Positions 1 to 9,972 of a stretch of DNA of 64,000 nt are shown piece after piece. This DNA comes from Solen grandis (lineage: Eukaryota; Mollusca; Bivalvia; Adapedonta; Solenidae). The stretch lies in NCBI GenBank assembly GCA_021229015.1, contig CM037792.1, positions 44,211,880 to 44,275,879 on the forward strand, given 5' to 3'. Every line of letters starts with the position of its first letter. The first letter of the stretch is position 1. The notes beneath the pieces were generated by a model. The model ran no database searches. It was given only the letters and a program-made list of their open reading frames with translations, and was not told where the DNA came from. A program made the position numbers and the translations under genes.

Positions 1-312
1 TAATTCATTAATGACGAAAAGTTGACAACTAAGAAAATGAATTTGAGAACATGATTTTTTTTATATTATTTTTTTTATTTCGTCATCGTCATCTATTATT
101 TTTTAAGAGTTGTACTATAGAAAAATAGATATTTTGCTATTTTTTATATTCTTTGCTTTCCTTCATTTTCACGTTTACATCATAAAATTAAAATGGCGAA
201 CTATTTCTTCTTCTTCTTCTTCGTCTTCTATAGTAATGGCTAGCAAGTATTTTCTGATTAGTATGGCCATGATCAGACATGGCGATCAAGGATAAACCTT
301 AAGCGGGTTCCT
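1..312. other. AT-rich non-coding flank
   Basis: T-rich sequence with a short TTC run near 204-225. I see no gene or recognisable repeat in it beyond low-complexity tracts. Confidence 0.6.
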
Positions 313-634
313 GTTTTTTTTTGTTGTTTTTTTTGTTGTTGTTGTTGTTGTTTTTTGCTGAAGAGACATACCCTAGCCCTTTTGTGAATAGACCCCTTGC
401 TTCTTTTACGTGCCCGCTGTATAGCACCGATATACGGGAGATAATTTTCTGGATAGAACCAGTGCTGAGTACCCCGAGTTCCCATAGCAACTCCATATTG
501 CGGAGTGTCAGACAAAGGTGCGTCTGGTACCATTTTTATACTTCTTTGGTTTGACACGGTCACTGGAAGAAAGTACTCCGGCTGGGATTCGAACTTCGGA
601 CCTCCCGAACGCAAAGCGGACTCTCTGGCTATTG
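313..634 (-). mobile_element. tRNA-derived SINE, minus orientation
   Basis: Read on the minus strand this starts with a tRNA-like head near 575-634 containing a pol III B-box-like GTTCGAATCCC. It runs through a roughly 200 bp body and ends in an (AAC/A)-rich tail at about 313-357. Head, body and simple-repeat tail in that order are the normal SINE layout. The open frames across it on both strands are incidental. It meets a second, differently headed SINE head to head at about 635. Confidence 0.6.
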
Positions 635-815
635 AGGGCGCCGTGGTCCAGTGGTTAAGTATCCGATTACGGATCCGAAGGTTGTGGGTTCGAACCCCAT
701 TGGAGGAAAGAACTCTTCATGATCTTCCCGGGCGCAAAGTACTGGTCCAACCCAGGAACCGTCGAGAAGGATTAGTATAAGTTGTAAGAACTTGTTTCCC
801 AATCGAAAAAAAAAG
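635..815 (+). mobile_element. SINE with tRNA-Arg-like head
   Basis: The A-box-like TGGTCCAGTGG lies at 644-654 and the B box GGTTCGAACCC at 687-697. The anticodon arm folds with a 7-nt loop TTACGGA, which would place ACG as the anticodon, so the head looks tRNA-Arg-derived. The acceptor ends (starting GGCGCCG) do not pair, so this is not a functional tRNA gene. A short body and an A-rich tail follow at about 806-815. Confidence 0.6.
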
Positions 816-1670
816 TTTTAACTAATCTGAGCTATTGTTTTTTTGTTGTTTGGTGAAAATGAAAATTAATTAAACCAAATGAAAACGTAAGGATGTTCTA
901 GTGTGTGAAGAAGAAAATCTGTGCATGTGTAATCTTTTAGCATTATACTCTTCTCAAAAGAAATGAGACATGGCTAAATGTATGTGTATGTTGCATTTCT
1001 CATTTGTTATGTATCATATAGTAGTTTGCACCTGGGTCTTAACATATCAGCATATTATTAGTCATTAAGCACAAAGCATTTTGCATTACACACTTGACAT
1101 TTAAAATCGTCTAACAAAAATCCAATATGGCATCTTGAAAAGTATAGTTACATACATGCAAGCACATGTTATCTTTCATAAAGCATTCGGAAGTAAGCAT
1201 GTTGTAATATTTACACAAATAATCTTCCATAATCAAGTATAACAGGTAAAACTAAAGCATTTTTTTAAATATTCATGGTGTATTATATCCATGAGGAAAA
1301 CTTGAGTTTAGATTTATTTAATATCGTTAAATCATGGAAATAAATACAAGTAAAAGGAGTGTACCATTACATATATGTACATGTATATCCATTTTCGGCA
1401 CTAGTAGTTTATATTTATTTTTTTAATAATTTTCTGTTTGCATTTCTTACATGTGACTGAGTTTGTTATTTAATTCTGATATACACTGACGTTTGTTTTA
1501 TATACCTTCTGTCCTAAAACAAGAATATTTACAAGTTTAAGGGTTAAACAACTCTTAGAATTAATATCTGGACCAGAACCTATGCAGATATTCTATCGTC
1601 AAATAATTACATTTCAAAATAAGTTGTCAGAACGACACATATGCCTACCTACACTCCCCTTCCCCAACTC
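816..1670. other. AT-rich non-coding stretch
   Basis: No credible coding frame, RNA gene or long repeat was seen. The sequence is typical AT-rich intergenic or intronic DNA. Confidence 0.5.
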
Positions 1671-1858
1671 CTATCGAGGTCACTGTGACCTTGACCGTTG
1701 ATCAAGTGACCCCAAAATCATTAGGGATCATCTACTAGTCAAGACCAACCACCTTATGAAGTTTGAGGAATGTGGGCCAAAGCGTTTTCCAATTATTGAC
1801 CGACATTTACAAAACAATATACCCCCTCTTCCTCGAGGGGGGGGGGGGATAAAAATAG
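1671..1858 (+). repeat. Interspersed repeat with G-run 3' hairpin
   Basis: The block has the phrase pattern of a familiar molluscan interspersed repeat: a gtcactgtgaccttgac motif, then gtgaccccaaaatca, then a CCCCCTC/GAGGGGG hairpin followed by ataaaaata. No coding capacity. The family name is not known to me; I recognise the sequence type only. Confidence 0.45.
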
Positions 1859-1888
1859 TATGCATTTTCAGCAGGTAGATGCGTGTGG

Positions 1889-1918
<30 letters not shown>
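1889..1918. repeat. (GT)n microsatellite
   Basis: About 15 uninterrupted GT dinucleotides. Confidence 0.95.
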
Positions 1919-1925
<7 letters not shown>

Positions 1926-1949
1926 GAATCAGGTTTTTTAGCAGTTGAG

Positions 1950-2405
1950 TACGGTGGCACTGAGGTGACATGTGCAATAGTTTTTTTTTTGGTATTGTTT
2001 TCCCGAGTTAATTTTTTTTTTTAACTCGGGAAAACAAAGTTATTTTTGTTTTCCCGTGTTAAATTTTTTTTTTAACTCGGGAAAACAAAAAAATATTGTT
2101 TTCCCGAGTTAATTTTTTTTTTAACTCGGGAAAACAAAGTTATTTTTGTTTTCCCGTGTTATTTTTTTTTTTAACTCGGGAAAACAAAAAAATATTGTTT
2201 TCCCGAGTTAATTTTTTTTTTTAACTCGGGAAAACAAAAAATATTGTTTTCCCGTGTTATTTTTTTTTTTTTAACTCGGGAAAACAAAAAATTAAGTCGT
2301 GCGCACGACTTAATTAGCCAATCAAATCCGCTTATTATGTTGTGGCCACGACTTAATAAGTTGTGGGAACGACATAATTGGCCAATCAGAGCCCTCCGCC
2401 AGAGT
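1950..2405 (+). repeat. Left inverted arm of the foldback-type element
   Basis: Tandem hairpins occupy 1990-2288. A perfect 22-bp palindrome centred on GTGCGCAC lies at 2292-2313, followed by the imperfect palindrome CCACGACTTAATAAGTTGTGG. Poly-T loops vary in length between hairpins. Confidence 0.8.
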
Positions 2406-3189
2406 CACGAGGGCTGCAAAGTTCTGTCCTAAGTTATACAATCATAATTTATCAAATTCAAAACAATAGCTTTAAAAGAATGCAACGTTTAAAAATTTTA
2501 TTTTCTTTTTTTTTTTTTTTTTTGGGGGGGGGTTGTTTTATTGACATAATCTTTGTTTTTGTCACTAATTGGATTCTCACTTGGCTATTTATTACCAACA
2601 TTGTTTGTGATAATCATTGAACACTCATTCATTTGTGCTAAATTTCTGGAATAACAACTTTACAACAAACACAACAGTGTCAGATATTGACGCCCACTCT
2701 TATTTTTTACCTTTAGCTCATAATGTTGATATATTTCTTTCAGTTGTAAGCATTATGCTAAAAATAACATTTGGCAATACAAATTCTAAAATGTGTGTGT
2801 CTGTCTTCCTTTTTAACACCCAACCCATCTCCCCAGATACACTCACACTCACAGACTGCATATCTGTAGCCAGTATTTATTTATACGCACACAGTTTACT
2901 TATTTACACAGTACTTGTACACTGGTGACATTTGCAAACAAAATATACATATATGAGGGAGCTTGCTCCTACAGCAGCCATCTGATCAGGGTCTGTACAG
3001 TCTATAATTTTGATATAGAAATTCATCAAGTGCCTAAAAGGCAACAGCAAAATCATCTGTAAGTTTGCAGAAGCAGTGTTGTAAAGGGATCTAGAAACCT
3101 TTAAAGATGCATGTTGTTTAAAAAAATGTTTTAATGTACTATTAAACTTGCTGAAGAGAACACCTCAACTGAGGAAAATCTTAAGAGAC

Positions 3190-3432
3190 CACCCTTTGGT
3201 CTAACATGTACAAGTATTCAAATGGCGATAACTCTTAAATTAGTCATCCTAGAGTTATGGTTATTGTACACCGCACTTCTCCACACTGAGATCTATCTAC
3301 CTATGAAGTTTCATGTTGATACATTTTACATTTTTTGTGTAATGCTCCGGACAAAATTATGACGAACAGACGGACGGGAAGGACAAAGCGGCAACTTTAT
3401 GCTCCCCCTTCGGGAAGCATAAAAAATCAGCA
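3190..3432 (+). repeat. Interspersed repeat inside the foldback element
   Basis: The block contains ggcgataactcttaaa, gagatctatctacc, atgctccggacaaa and acagacggacgggaagg, and ends in a short inverted repeat cccccttcggg plus aagcataaaaaa. The same phrases recur in the tandem block near 44.3-45.2 kb, so both derive from one repeat family. Confidence 0.55.
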
Positions 3433-4511
3433 TAAGATCTTTAAAAGTCAACATAAGGTTTAGGAATTCTAAACAGGATCTTGAAAATTCAAGATAATAT
3501 CTTCAAATCAGTTTTCGATAATTCAAGATACAAAATCCTTGAAATTCGAGATAAAATCTTGAAAAAATCAGATAATTCAAGTAAACTACACTAACTAGAA
3601 AGGGTATCGGACTGAGACTTGGATTTTTGCCTTTTGTATCCTAAGAATTACCAACTGACCGAATTCCATTAACTCTGTGTGATAGTTTCCCAGAATTATC
3701 TTGAAATTTCAAGACATATATTTCATACATATTTTAAGAACGAAAAGGATTAACAGAGAAATTCAAACTTTGATAAACAGACTATCTCGCCAAATGAAAA
3801 GCTAAAACCAGATCGGACATGCAATATATACTCAGAAAAAAGCATCTTTACATGCCTTTCCATTTGATTATCGTTGTCGAAACTTTCTGGATCACTTCAT
3901 AGCCTAAACTTATTGATAACGATGACCAATGCTGCTGCCTACACAATTCGTTCTCATAGTCTCGCGGTGAAGGAATATCCTTCTTATTTCAATTCAAATG
4001 GATGGTGTAATTTATGATTACATAATATTACATTATATATACATTATATAATCTAATTTACAAACAGCTCTCAGTACCTGTCCCAGAAGTTGTTTTTCTT
4101 GACCTAGACTCTGGGTTTGATGTTAAGTGCAAGAATAATGCTAAAACACGATCCCTCGGAATGTTTAAGCTGACTGTAAAATGTTTTCACGTAAACAGTT
4201 ATACGCCATTGTAAACAATGATTTTTGGTTGGTGACTATAAGCGAATTCAAACATATTTGCAGGTGATTATTACTTGTATCCTAAGTGTTTTAAGGAATA
4301 TAGTCAATAAATGTAAAGTTTCTTTTTTGCTGAGTACATAATGCATGGAAATGGTGGGCGCTTTAAATTCTTACAGCCGGACTGGACCAGTAAACGCAAC
4401 GGCCAGCTTGTTGGAGGTATAGTACTACAATTATTCAAAATATATTTTTAATATATATATATATAATAATATATAATATATATTTATATATATATTTTAA
4501 CTCAGACATTA

Positions 4512-4964
4512 ACTCTGACTGAGGGCTCTGATTGGCCAATTATGTCGTTCCCACAACTTATTAAGTCGTGGCCACAACATAATAAGCGGATTTGATTGGC
4601 TAATTAAGTCGTGCGCACGACTTAATTTTTTGTTTTCCCGAGTTAAAAAAAAAAAATAACACGGGAAAACAATATTTTTTGTTTTCCTGAGTTAAAAAAA
4701 AAAATTAACTCGGGAAAACAATATTTTTTGTTTTCCCGAGTTAAAAAAAAAAATTAAACTCGGGAAAACAATATTTTTTGTTTTCCTGAGTTAAAAAAAA
4801 AAATTAACTCGGGAAAACAATATTTTTTGTTTTCCCGAGTTAAAAAAAAAAAATAACACGGGAAAACAAAAATGGCTTTGTTTTCCCGAGTTAAAAAAAA
4901 AAATTAACTCGGGAAAACAATACCAAAAAAAAACTATTGCACATGTCACCTCAGTGCCACCGTA
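4512..4964 (-). repeat. Right inverted arm of the foldback-type element
   Basis: Reverse complement of the left arm, with the same order of inner block, 22-bp palindrome (4604-4625), hairpin series and terminal sequence. One hairpin carries TCCTGAG in place of TCCCGAG, so the arms have diverged slightly. An AT microsatellite at about 4440-4498 sits just inside the arm. Confidence 0.8.
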
Positions 4965-5015
4965 GGTTGAGCGAAGAACGGTAAATATTTAAAAAATAAT
5001 GCCGTGATTGCAAAC

Positions 5016-5096
5016 CTGTTGATGTGGATGGTACAGCTGTCGTCACGGGGGTCTGATTCTCACAGCTAATGTTTATAAAACCACCTATGTTGGCAT
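5016..5096 (-). CDS. Candidate exon 4 of secreted glycoprotein gene (Thr/Ser-rich linker)
   Basis: The minus strand shows an acceptor tttcAG followed by 81 bp, entered in phase 1 and left in phase 1, ending before the weak donor GTTTGC. The frame has one Cys, two N-glycosylation sequons (N-I-S and N-Q-T) and a Thr/Ser/Pro-rich end (PVTTAVPSTST), which suggests a stalk or linker. It continues in phase from the exon at 5921-6241. The next downstream sequence is the foldback element starting at 4964, so later exons, if any, must lie beyond it or inside it. The weak donor is the main doubt. Confidence 0.4.
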
Positions 5097-5920
5097 CTGA
5101 AATAAAAATTAAATAAACAAATAAATTTTTGTTTCTAGACACAAATTAAAACCCCTCTGGCCCACCAATATAGTTGGTGCTTCAATCAATGGATGTGCCT
5201 CTTTATATCAATGTAGCTACAATAATTTAAAATGAAATACGTTTTTAACGAGGAAATAAATGTATGTGTCTTTGTCCTCGTTCATCTAACCCTAATATAA
5301 GTATGCTCCTAATTTATGAAGATTAACGAGTTAAGTATTTCGTGCGTGAAGTACTGTGACCTTGACATTGACTTTTTTTTTTTGTCTTTTTCTTCTTCTT
5401 CTTCTTCTTTAAACAGAATATGATATCAAGGTTATGGCCCATGTGTGGGAGTGTATGTGATGGAAACAGACAACTGGGCGGATAGTCGACCGGGCATAGG
5501 GAATTGATAAACGCCATAAACTTTTTAATAATAATGCATTGTATATTTTTAGATAAGAAATTTATACATTGTATTTGTGGTATGATTACTTAAAAAATTT
5601 TTTTTAACCTTTTTTTATTAGATGTACAAAAATGAGACGTAAATAAAAAAAAATACGTCTACATTTATAGAATTATTTCAACCCAAGCGATGCTGAAACA
5701 TGGTTTGTCAATAATATCTCTATTCTATCTACAATGTGGCACATACATTCTTGATCACAGAACAATTTTTAATTCGTATAAAAGCAGAACATGTACTCTA
5801 ATACACTAGAGGGGTAAATTAGATTGTAGAGAATAACCAATCAAAGTATAGATTATTAGTGAAGACGTTCGATTATAAAGTGGTAACAAGGTTATTACAC
5901 TGCTTGCTGTATAGTCTCAC
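5097..5920 (-). other. Probable intron of the minus-strand gene
   Basis: AT-rich sequence between two in-phase candidate exons. It includes a TTC-rich tract at about 5371-5410 and no convincing coding frame. Confidence 0.4.
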
Positions 5921-6241
5921 CAACTCTTATCTGTACACATAGTGGGAAGAGTCTGGAGTTCCCGGGCAGTGTTGTCCTAAGACGGAGTTCCAGAGCAGTG
6001 TTGTTATTGTACTCCCCACGTATTGTAGAACCATTTTGTAAAGTGTTGTCATCGAGTGTTATATTAGTGTTTGTATTATTTCCAACATTACTTCCATAGT
6101 GAATACCAAATCTGTCCGTTGAATTGGAAAGAACCGTGAGGTCACATCGACAATCGACGGGGGCTTCCAAACCACTGTCATCTGGATTGTATACCATGTT
6201 TATCTGGCTTCCCCTGGCCGAGGAACTCGTGCAAAAGTCCA
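5921..6241 (-). CDS. Main exon of an extracellular, sequon-rich domain
   Basis: A 321-bp exon on the minus strand. The acceptor is cattttAG at 6242-6243 and the donor GTGAGA starts at 5920; entry and exit are both phase 1 and the length is a multiple of three. The 107 residues read like a folded extracellular domain: Cys early (DFC), a CRC motif in the middle, a third Cys position near the end (PLCVQIRV), alternating hydrophobic strands, and at least five N-X-S/T sequons (NST, NNT, NIT, NGS, NNT). Symmetric phase 1-1 exons are usual for modular extracellular domains. I do not recognise the family; a CUB-like beta sandwich is only a guess. The longer open frame reaching 6473 is intronic read-through, because the residues upstream of the acceptor are low complexity. 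Confidence 0.6.
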
Positions 6242-6535
6242 CTAAAATGATATTTGAATTAAAATTATTATTATCATTATTTTTAGACTTTAGAGAAGAA
6301 AGTATTTGTGGTAGTTGTTGTTGATGATGATGATTTATAGAGTATATGTTGTAACAGCATTTGCAGAGGAGTAAGAAGGGAAATATAACATTTCCTTTTT
6401 CGAAATTCCAACTAAATTCCAACTTCCTACATATATAAAATAGTAATGGAAAAACGTTATTTTTAAATACCACAACAACATAGAGATAACTTATTTATGC
6501 GCAGATTAATGAGAAAAAAAAAACACGATGATTAC

Positions 6536-6562
6536 CGAGTGTAAAGCAAGTCTGTTCAGAGA
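6536..6562 (-). CDS. Possible 27-bp microexon
   Basis: Bounded on the minus strand by tgttcAG and GTAATC, 27 bp, phase 1-1, encoding SEQTCFTL with one Cys. It fits the frame between the exons at 8361-8417 and 5921-6241, but it is short, its pyrimidine tract is weak, and such segments arise by chance. Confidence 0.2.
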
Positions 6563-7140
6563 CTGAACAATGTTTATAACATTATATCGGTTATACAATT
6601 CAAATCACCCAGGTCCCCTGCATAATGTTATAAACGAACTTTACTGTAGTAGATTAACAAGAGTAAGTAATTCTCTGGATTATACTCAATATCATTTAAA
6701 CTACTGATAAATTGTTTGTAAGAAAAAAAAAGCGTTCTGTCATTCATTATGACTAATGAAAAGGTAAGGGTAAGGTAATGAACATATGCCGAAACTGTAA
6801 AGTCGATATTCTTTTTTAATCATACTGACCAGGACTGTACAAATATAAATCCACGTGAATCTGATATCATTTATAAAATGCACATTCCTTGCGACGATGT
6901 ACGGGTAAGTTTTGGTAAGAATAAGCAAGTTTTCACTCCCTTGCTTCTACAAAACCTTATTAATATATTTTATTGAGGCTACTGTGTTCGAGTAAATACT
7001 ATATATGTGTATGTATTCATAAACGCATTCCTTAAAAATGCATAACTGATAATAGATGTTTTGTTGTTTTTTTGTTTATTTTTTGTTTTGTTTTTATTTA
7101 TTTTTTTCTTCTTATATGAAAATTCTCAATATGTTGTACA

Positions 7141-7404
7141 TTTTTTTTTTAAAATAGGAACATAAATGTATTATGCTGTTTACACAACATACTATACACC
7201 AGTGTGCAGTTTGATACTTATTTAGAATTGATGTGTTCATGAAGGTCGCAGATTCTTATATAAATATATTATGAAAATAATTTTAAGATTACATGTATAG
7301 ATAAATTTTATATTTGCTTTCTTGGTTAAATTTGTTTATTTTTTTATAAATGGCCATTTTGCTATATTGATATATAACATATGAAAGAATTTAACAATAT
7401 CCTC
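7141..7404. other. AT-rich intronic sequence
   Basis: T-rich, no gene seen. It lies within the span of the proposed minus-strand gene. Confidence 0.4.
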
Positions 7405-7660
7405 TGTTTATTGGATTTAACGTCCCACCGACAGTAGTTCAGTCATTTGGAGACGATAGACATGTGGCATGATACCACACTCAGTCACATTATCCTGACA
7501 CCGGGTCAACCAGTCCTGGAACTACCCTTATATACTAAGCGCCAAGCAAGGGAGCTATACCAGTACCATTTTTTACGACTTTGGTATGTCGCGGCCGGGG
7601 ATCGAACCCACGACCTCCCGATTCCAGGGTGGACATTCTAACCACTCGGCCACCGGGACT
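7405..7660 (-). mobile_element. tRNA-derived SINE, nearly full length
   Basis: On the minus strand the head begins at 7660 with an A box TGGCCGAGTGG and a B box GGTTCGATCCC. The acceptor ends GTCCCGG and CCGCGAC pair at six of seven positions, so most of a cloverleaf is retained. The body carries tggtactggtatagctccc, gtagttccaggactgg and gtatcatgccacatgtc, and the 3' end is gggacgttaaatccaataaac. Related copies lie at 9725-9953, 16538-16785 and 61594-61905. Confidence 0.8.
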
Positions 7661-8360
7661 AGTTATCTCCTGTATGTATGTCAATGAAATGTTCATCGAT
7701 ATGAAGCGAATGAAATCAACACAAAGGAAAAACAAATTACCTGTATGTCATATTTACAAATAATTTAGTCCATTTTTACATTATATTAAACTACCAATGT
7801 AATAAAAGCGCTTATGAACACTGATTCAAACTTTTGACAAAGCTTAAATCAAATCAAAGTACACCTCATATGCAAACCTATCGTTAGCGACAAAAGTATA
7901 ACTTAAAAGTATAATACAAATAGAAGTTATTTCGTATATCAATTATTTTTGACAAAGCTTTTAGCATTAAGTTATATAGATCTATATGTCATTGAAAATT
8001 TATCACTTCCATGTAAATTTTATTTTATGTATATATTCTTGTTTTGTTTATTGTGTGGTAAACTAATCGTTTGCTCTATCACTGGCAACAAAACTTAAAA
8101 AAATATTATGGTTTAATCTATAATTGTATGTTGTAAACTCAATCTATCTTATAACCACTTATCAATACTAAAACTTTGTAAATGTGATTGACGAGTTCCA
8201 ACTATATTTACTGCAAACAACTGAAAGTATATAAGATAAAACTTTGATAGGCTCGCAATTCATGCAAAAGGCACATCCGCTTTTAATATTAAACTCTATT
8301 TGTAACGTAATATTTTTTAAGATATGTAACTTAACATGGTGCAGTTTGAGATACCCTTAC

Positions 8361-8417
8361 CTCTTGTTTCGTTGATCTTTTGAGCAAGGCATGTTTGTAT
8401 ACTGTTCACAGCTGAAA
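8361..8417 (-). CDS. Candidate exon 2 of secreted glycoprotein gene
   Basis: A 57-bp segment with a strong acceptor (tttcttacAG) and a strong donor (GTAAGG), phase 1-1. It encodes 19 residues with one Cys (QTCLAQK) and one sequon (N-E-T). It joins in phase to the signal-peptide exon upstream and to the 321-bp exon downstream. Confidence 0.5.
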
Positions 8418-8444
8418 CTGTAAGAAACTTTATATAAAGTACGA

Positions 8445-8445
<1 letters not shown>

Positions 8446-8479
<34 letters not shown>
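8446..8479. repeat. (CT)n microsatellite
   Basis: An uninterrupted CT run just upstream (on the minus strand) of candidate exon 2. Confidence 0.95.
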
Positions 8480-8482
<3 letters not shown>

Positions 8483-8695
8483 GCACACCCTTTTGTTGTT
8501 TCATTACTTAACGTAAGCTGATGTTATCTAGTTTCACATTAAAACTTATAAACTGGATATAAATAAATCCGGTAAAAATTTCAGTAAAATTTAAATTGAC
8601 TAATCTTGTACACATGTATACATTTTCAACGTTTAGAATAAACAACAGAAAATAAGTTTTAAATGCAAAAAAAAAAAAAATTGAAGTCTACTCAC

Positions 8696-8747
8696 TGTAC
8701 TTGAACTGGCTCATAAAAATTAGAAATCCAACCGCCTGTGAAAACAT
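8696..8747 (-). CDS. Candidate exon 1: signal peptide of secreted glycoprotein gene
   Basis: The first ATG after an in-frame TAA on the minus strand (8747) has a G at -3. It opens 17 codons, MFSQAVGFLIFMSQFKY, ending in phase 1 at a consensus donor GTGAGT (8695-8690). Joined to the next exon, the hydrophobic core FLIFM followed by small residues (SAVNS) before the first Cys is a plausible signal peptide. With the exons at 8361-8417, 5921-6241 and 5016-5096 this gives a four-exon gene for a secreted or single-pass glycoprotein of at least about 170 residues. The splice model is inferred by eye. Confidence 0.5.
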
Positions 8748-9032
8748 CACGATATTCCAATCAATCAATTACGTTCAATGATCCAGCCTATAGGTTGCTA
8801 CACTATGGTGTGTGATATTCATCACTACTTAGCACACCTCGGAGTCGATCACTCGATCTCTTCCGTCTACAGGACATGCTCTACTTGTGCAAGTATTCAC
8901 TTTCATTGAACTGCTTAAGGAACTAACAGGAAGGATACATCTGTATATGAAACTGTTACGTCAAGTGTTTATTTCCAACCGACCCAACTACCGTGAAATA
9001 AACATGACATGGTACACAATCAGGGTAGTCAT

Positions 9033-9078
9033 CACCAGCAGCAGCAACAGCAGCAGCAATTACAACAACAGTATCATC
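9033..9078. repeat. CAG/CAA-rich trinucleotide tract
   Basis: An imperfect (CAG/CAA)n run. It gives poly-Q or poly-S in short frames, which are not taken as genes. Confidence 0.85.
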
Positions 9079-9239
9079 TACCAAAAAGGACAGTGGTAGT
9101 AACAGTAGTGGTGTTGGTCGTCATAAGCTATTATGCTACTGATGGTGATGGTGATGATGACGGTGTTGTCATATTGTTGGATTTTAATTTTCCCATTTAT
9201 GATCTACACAAAATTAGATTATGCAGACTATATATTTAA

Positions 9240-9655
9240 GTCATAAGCTGTTTGATTGTGCGTCCAAATATGTTTAAAATTAGATTTTCGCATTGATGCG
9301 CAAGACTGATTTTAAATAAAACGGGGGATTTTAGAAGACCCGGATGTTTAGTAAATCACTCAAGCACGTCGTGTTTGATAATACATACATGTACCATCTT
9401 TCTCTTTAGTGTATTTCGTTATACAAAATGATTTTTTCTTCGCTGATGTTTTAATTTTTGTTGTTTTCATTGGGAGTAAAAGTGATTTTCTTGTGTTAGA
9501 AAGGTGTTGGTGCACAACATGTATCGTTGTATGATATATGCTAAAGCTGATTCATATGTTGGTTTGAACTGGTTTATCCTACTGTAAAACGAATCTTTTT
9601 AGTGATTTATATCAAACAAAATATTTTTCTGCTATGCACGCTAGTACGTTTGTCC
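9240..9655. other. AT-rich non-coding stretch
   Basis: Nothing recognised. Confidence 0.5.
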
Positions 9656-9659
9656 CAGA

Positions 9660-9715
9660 TTTTTGTGTCTGTGTGCGTGTGTGTGCGCGCGAGTGTGTGT
9701 GCGTACGTGTGAACA
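9660..9715. repeat. Imperfect (GT)n microsatellite
   Basis: GT dinucleotides interrupted by GC and GA steps. Confidence 0.8.
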
Positions 9716-9724
9716 TGTAGTTTA

Positions 9725-9953
9725 TAATCCCCGGCTGCGACATACACAAGTTGTTAAAATAGTATTGCGATAATTTCTTTGCTTGACGCTAAGTATATAT
9801 GGGAAGTTCCATGACTGGTCGGCTCGATGCCAAGATATCATGCCCCTTGTTTACGGCTTGATATCGTAGTGTGGCAGCACTATACCTGTCTCAAATAGAC
9901 ACAAGTCCGCAAATGACTGAAAAACTATTAGTGGGCCGTTAAACACAACTAAA
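9725..9953 (+). mobile_element. SINE, 5'-truncated copy
   Basis: The copy starts at the 3' edge of the tRNA head (ccccggctgcgacatac). The body keeps gcagcactatacctgtctc and gggccgttaaacacaacta, then runs into a (GA)n tract at 9955-9972. It belongs to the same family as 7405-7660. Confidence 0.7.
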
Positions 9954-9972
9954 CGAGAGAGAGAGAGAGAGA

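Larger units (their letters stand above)
1950..4964. mobile_element. Foldback-type element with 0.45 kb inverted arms
   Basis: The left end TACGGTGGCACTGAGGTGAC (1950 onward) is matched by its reverse complement ending at 4964. The inverted repeat continues to about 2405 on the left and 4512 on the right, so each arm is about 455 bp. Each arm holds 6-7 tandem hairpins of the form GTTTTCCCGAGTTAA, an A/T run, then TTAACTCGGGAAAAC, followed by an inner block with palindromes. The flanks carry an imperfect 7-bp repeat (AGTTGAG left, GGTTGAG right) that may be the target duplication. The 2.1 kb interior has no transposase-like frame, so the element would be non-autonomous. Long inverted arms built of subrepeats are the hallmark of foldback elements; the superfamily is not assignable from sequence alone. 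Confidence 0.7.

Noticed and set aside
635..710. Functional tRNA-Arg gene
   Set aside because: Acceptor ends do not pair, and a SINE body and A-rich tail follow.
4078..4111. 33-bp minus-strand microexon that would extend the glycoprotein gene
   Set aside because: It lies inside the foldback element interior, has a weak acceptor, and such short phase-1 segments are expected by chance.
6833..6904. Plus-strand exon between acceptor ctgaccAG and donor GTAAGT, 24 codons
   Set aside because: Splice sites look good, but it lies within the span of the better-supported minus-strand gene, is short, and has no partner exon in matching phase nearby.
8887..9239. Poly-Q or poly-S coding frames
   Set aside because: Produced by a CAG/CAA trinucleotide tract; no supporting coding sequence around it.
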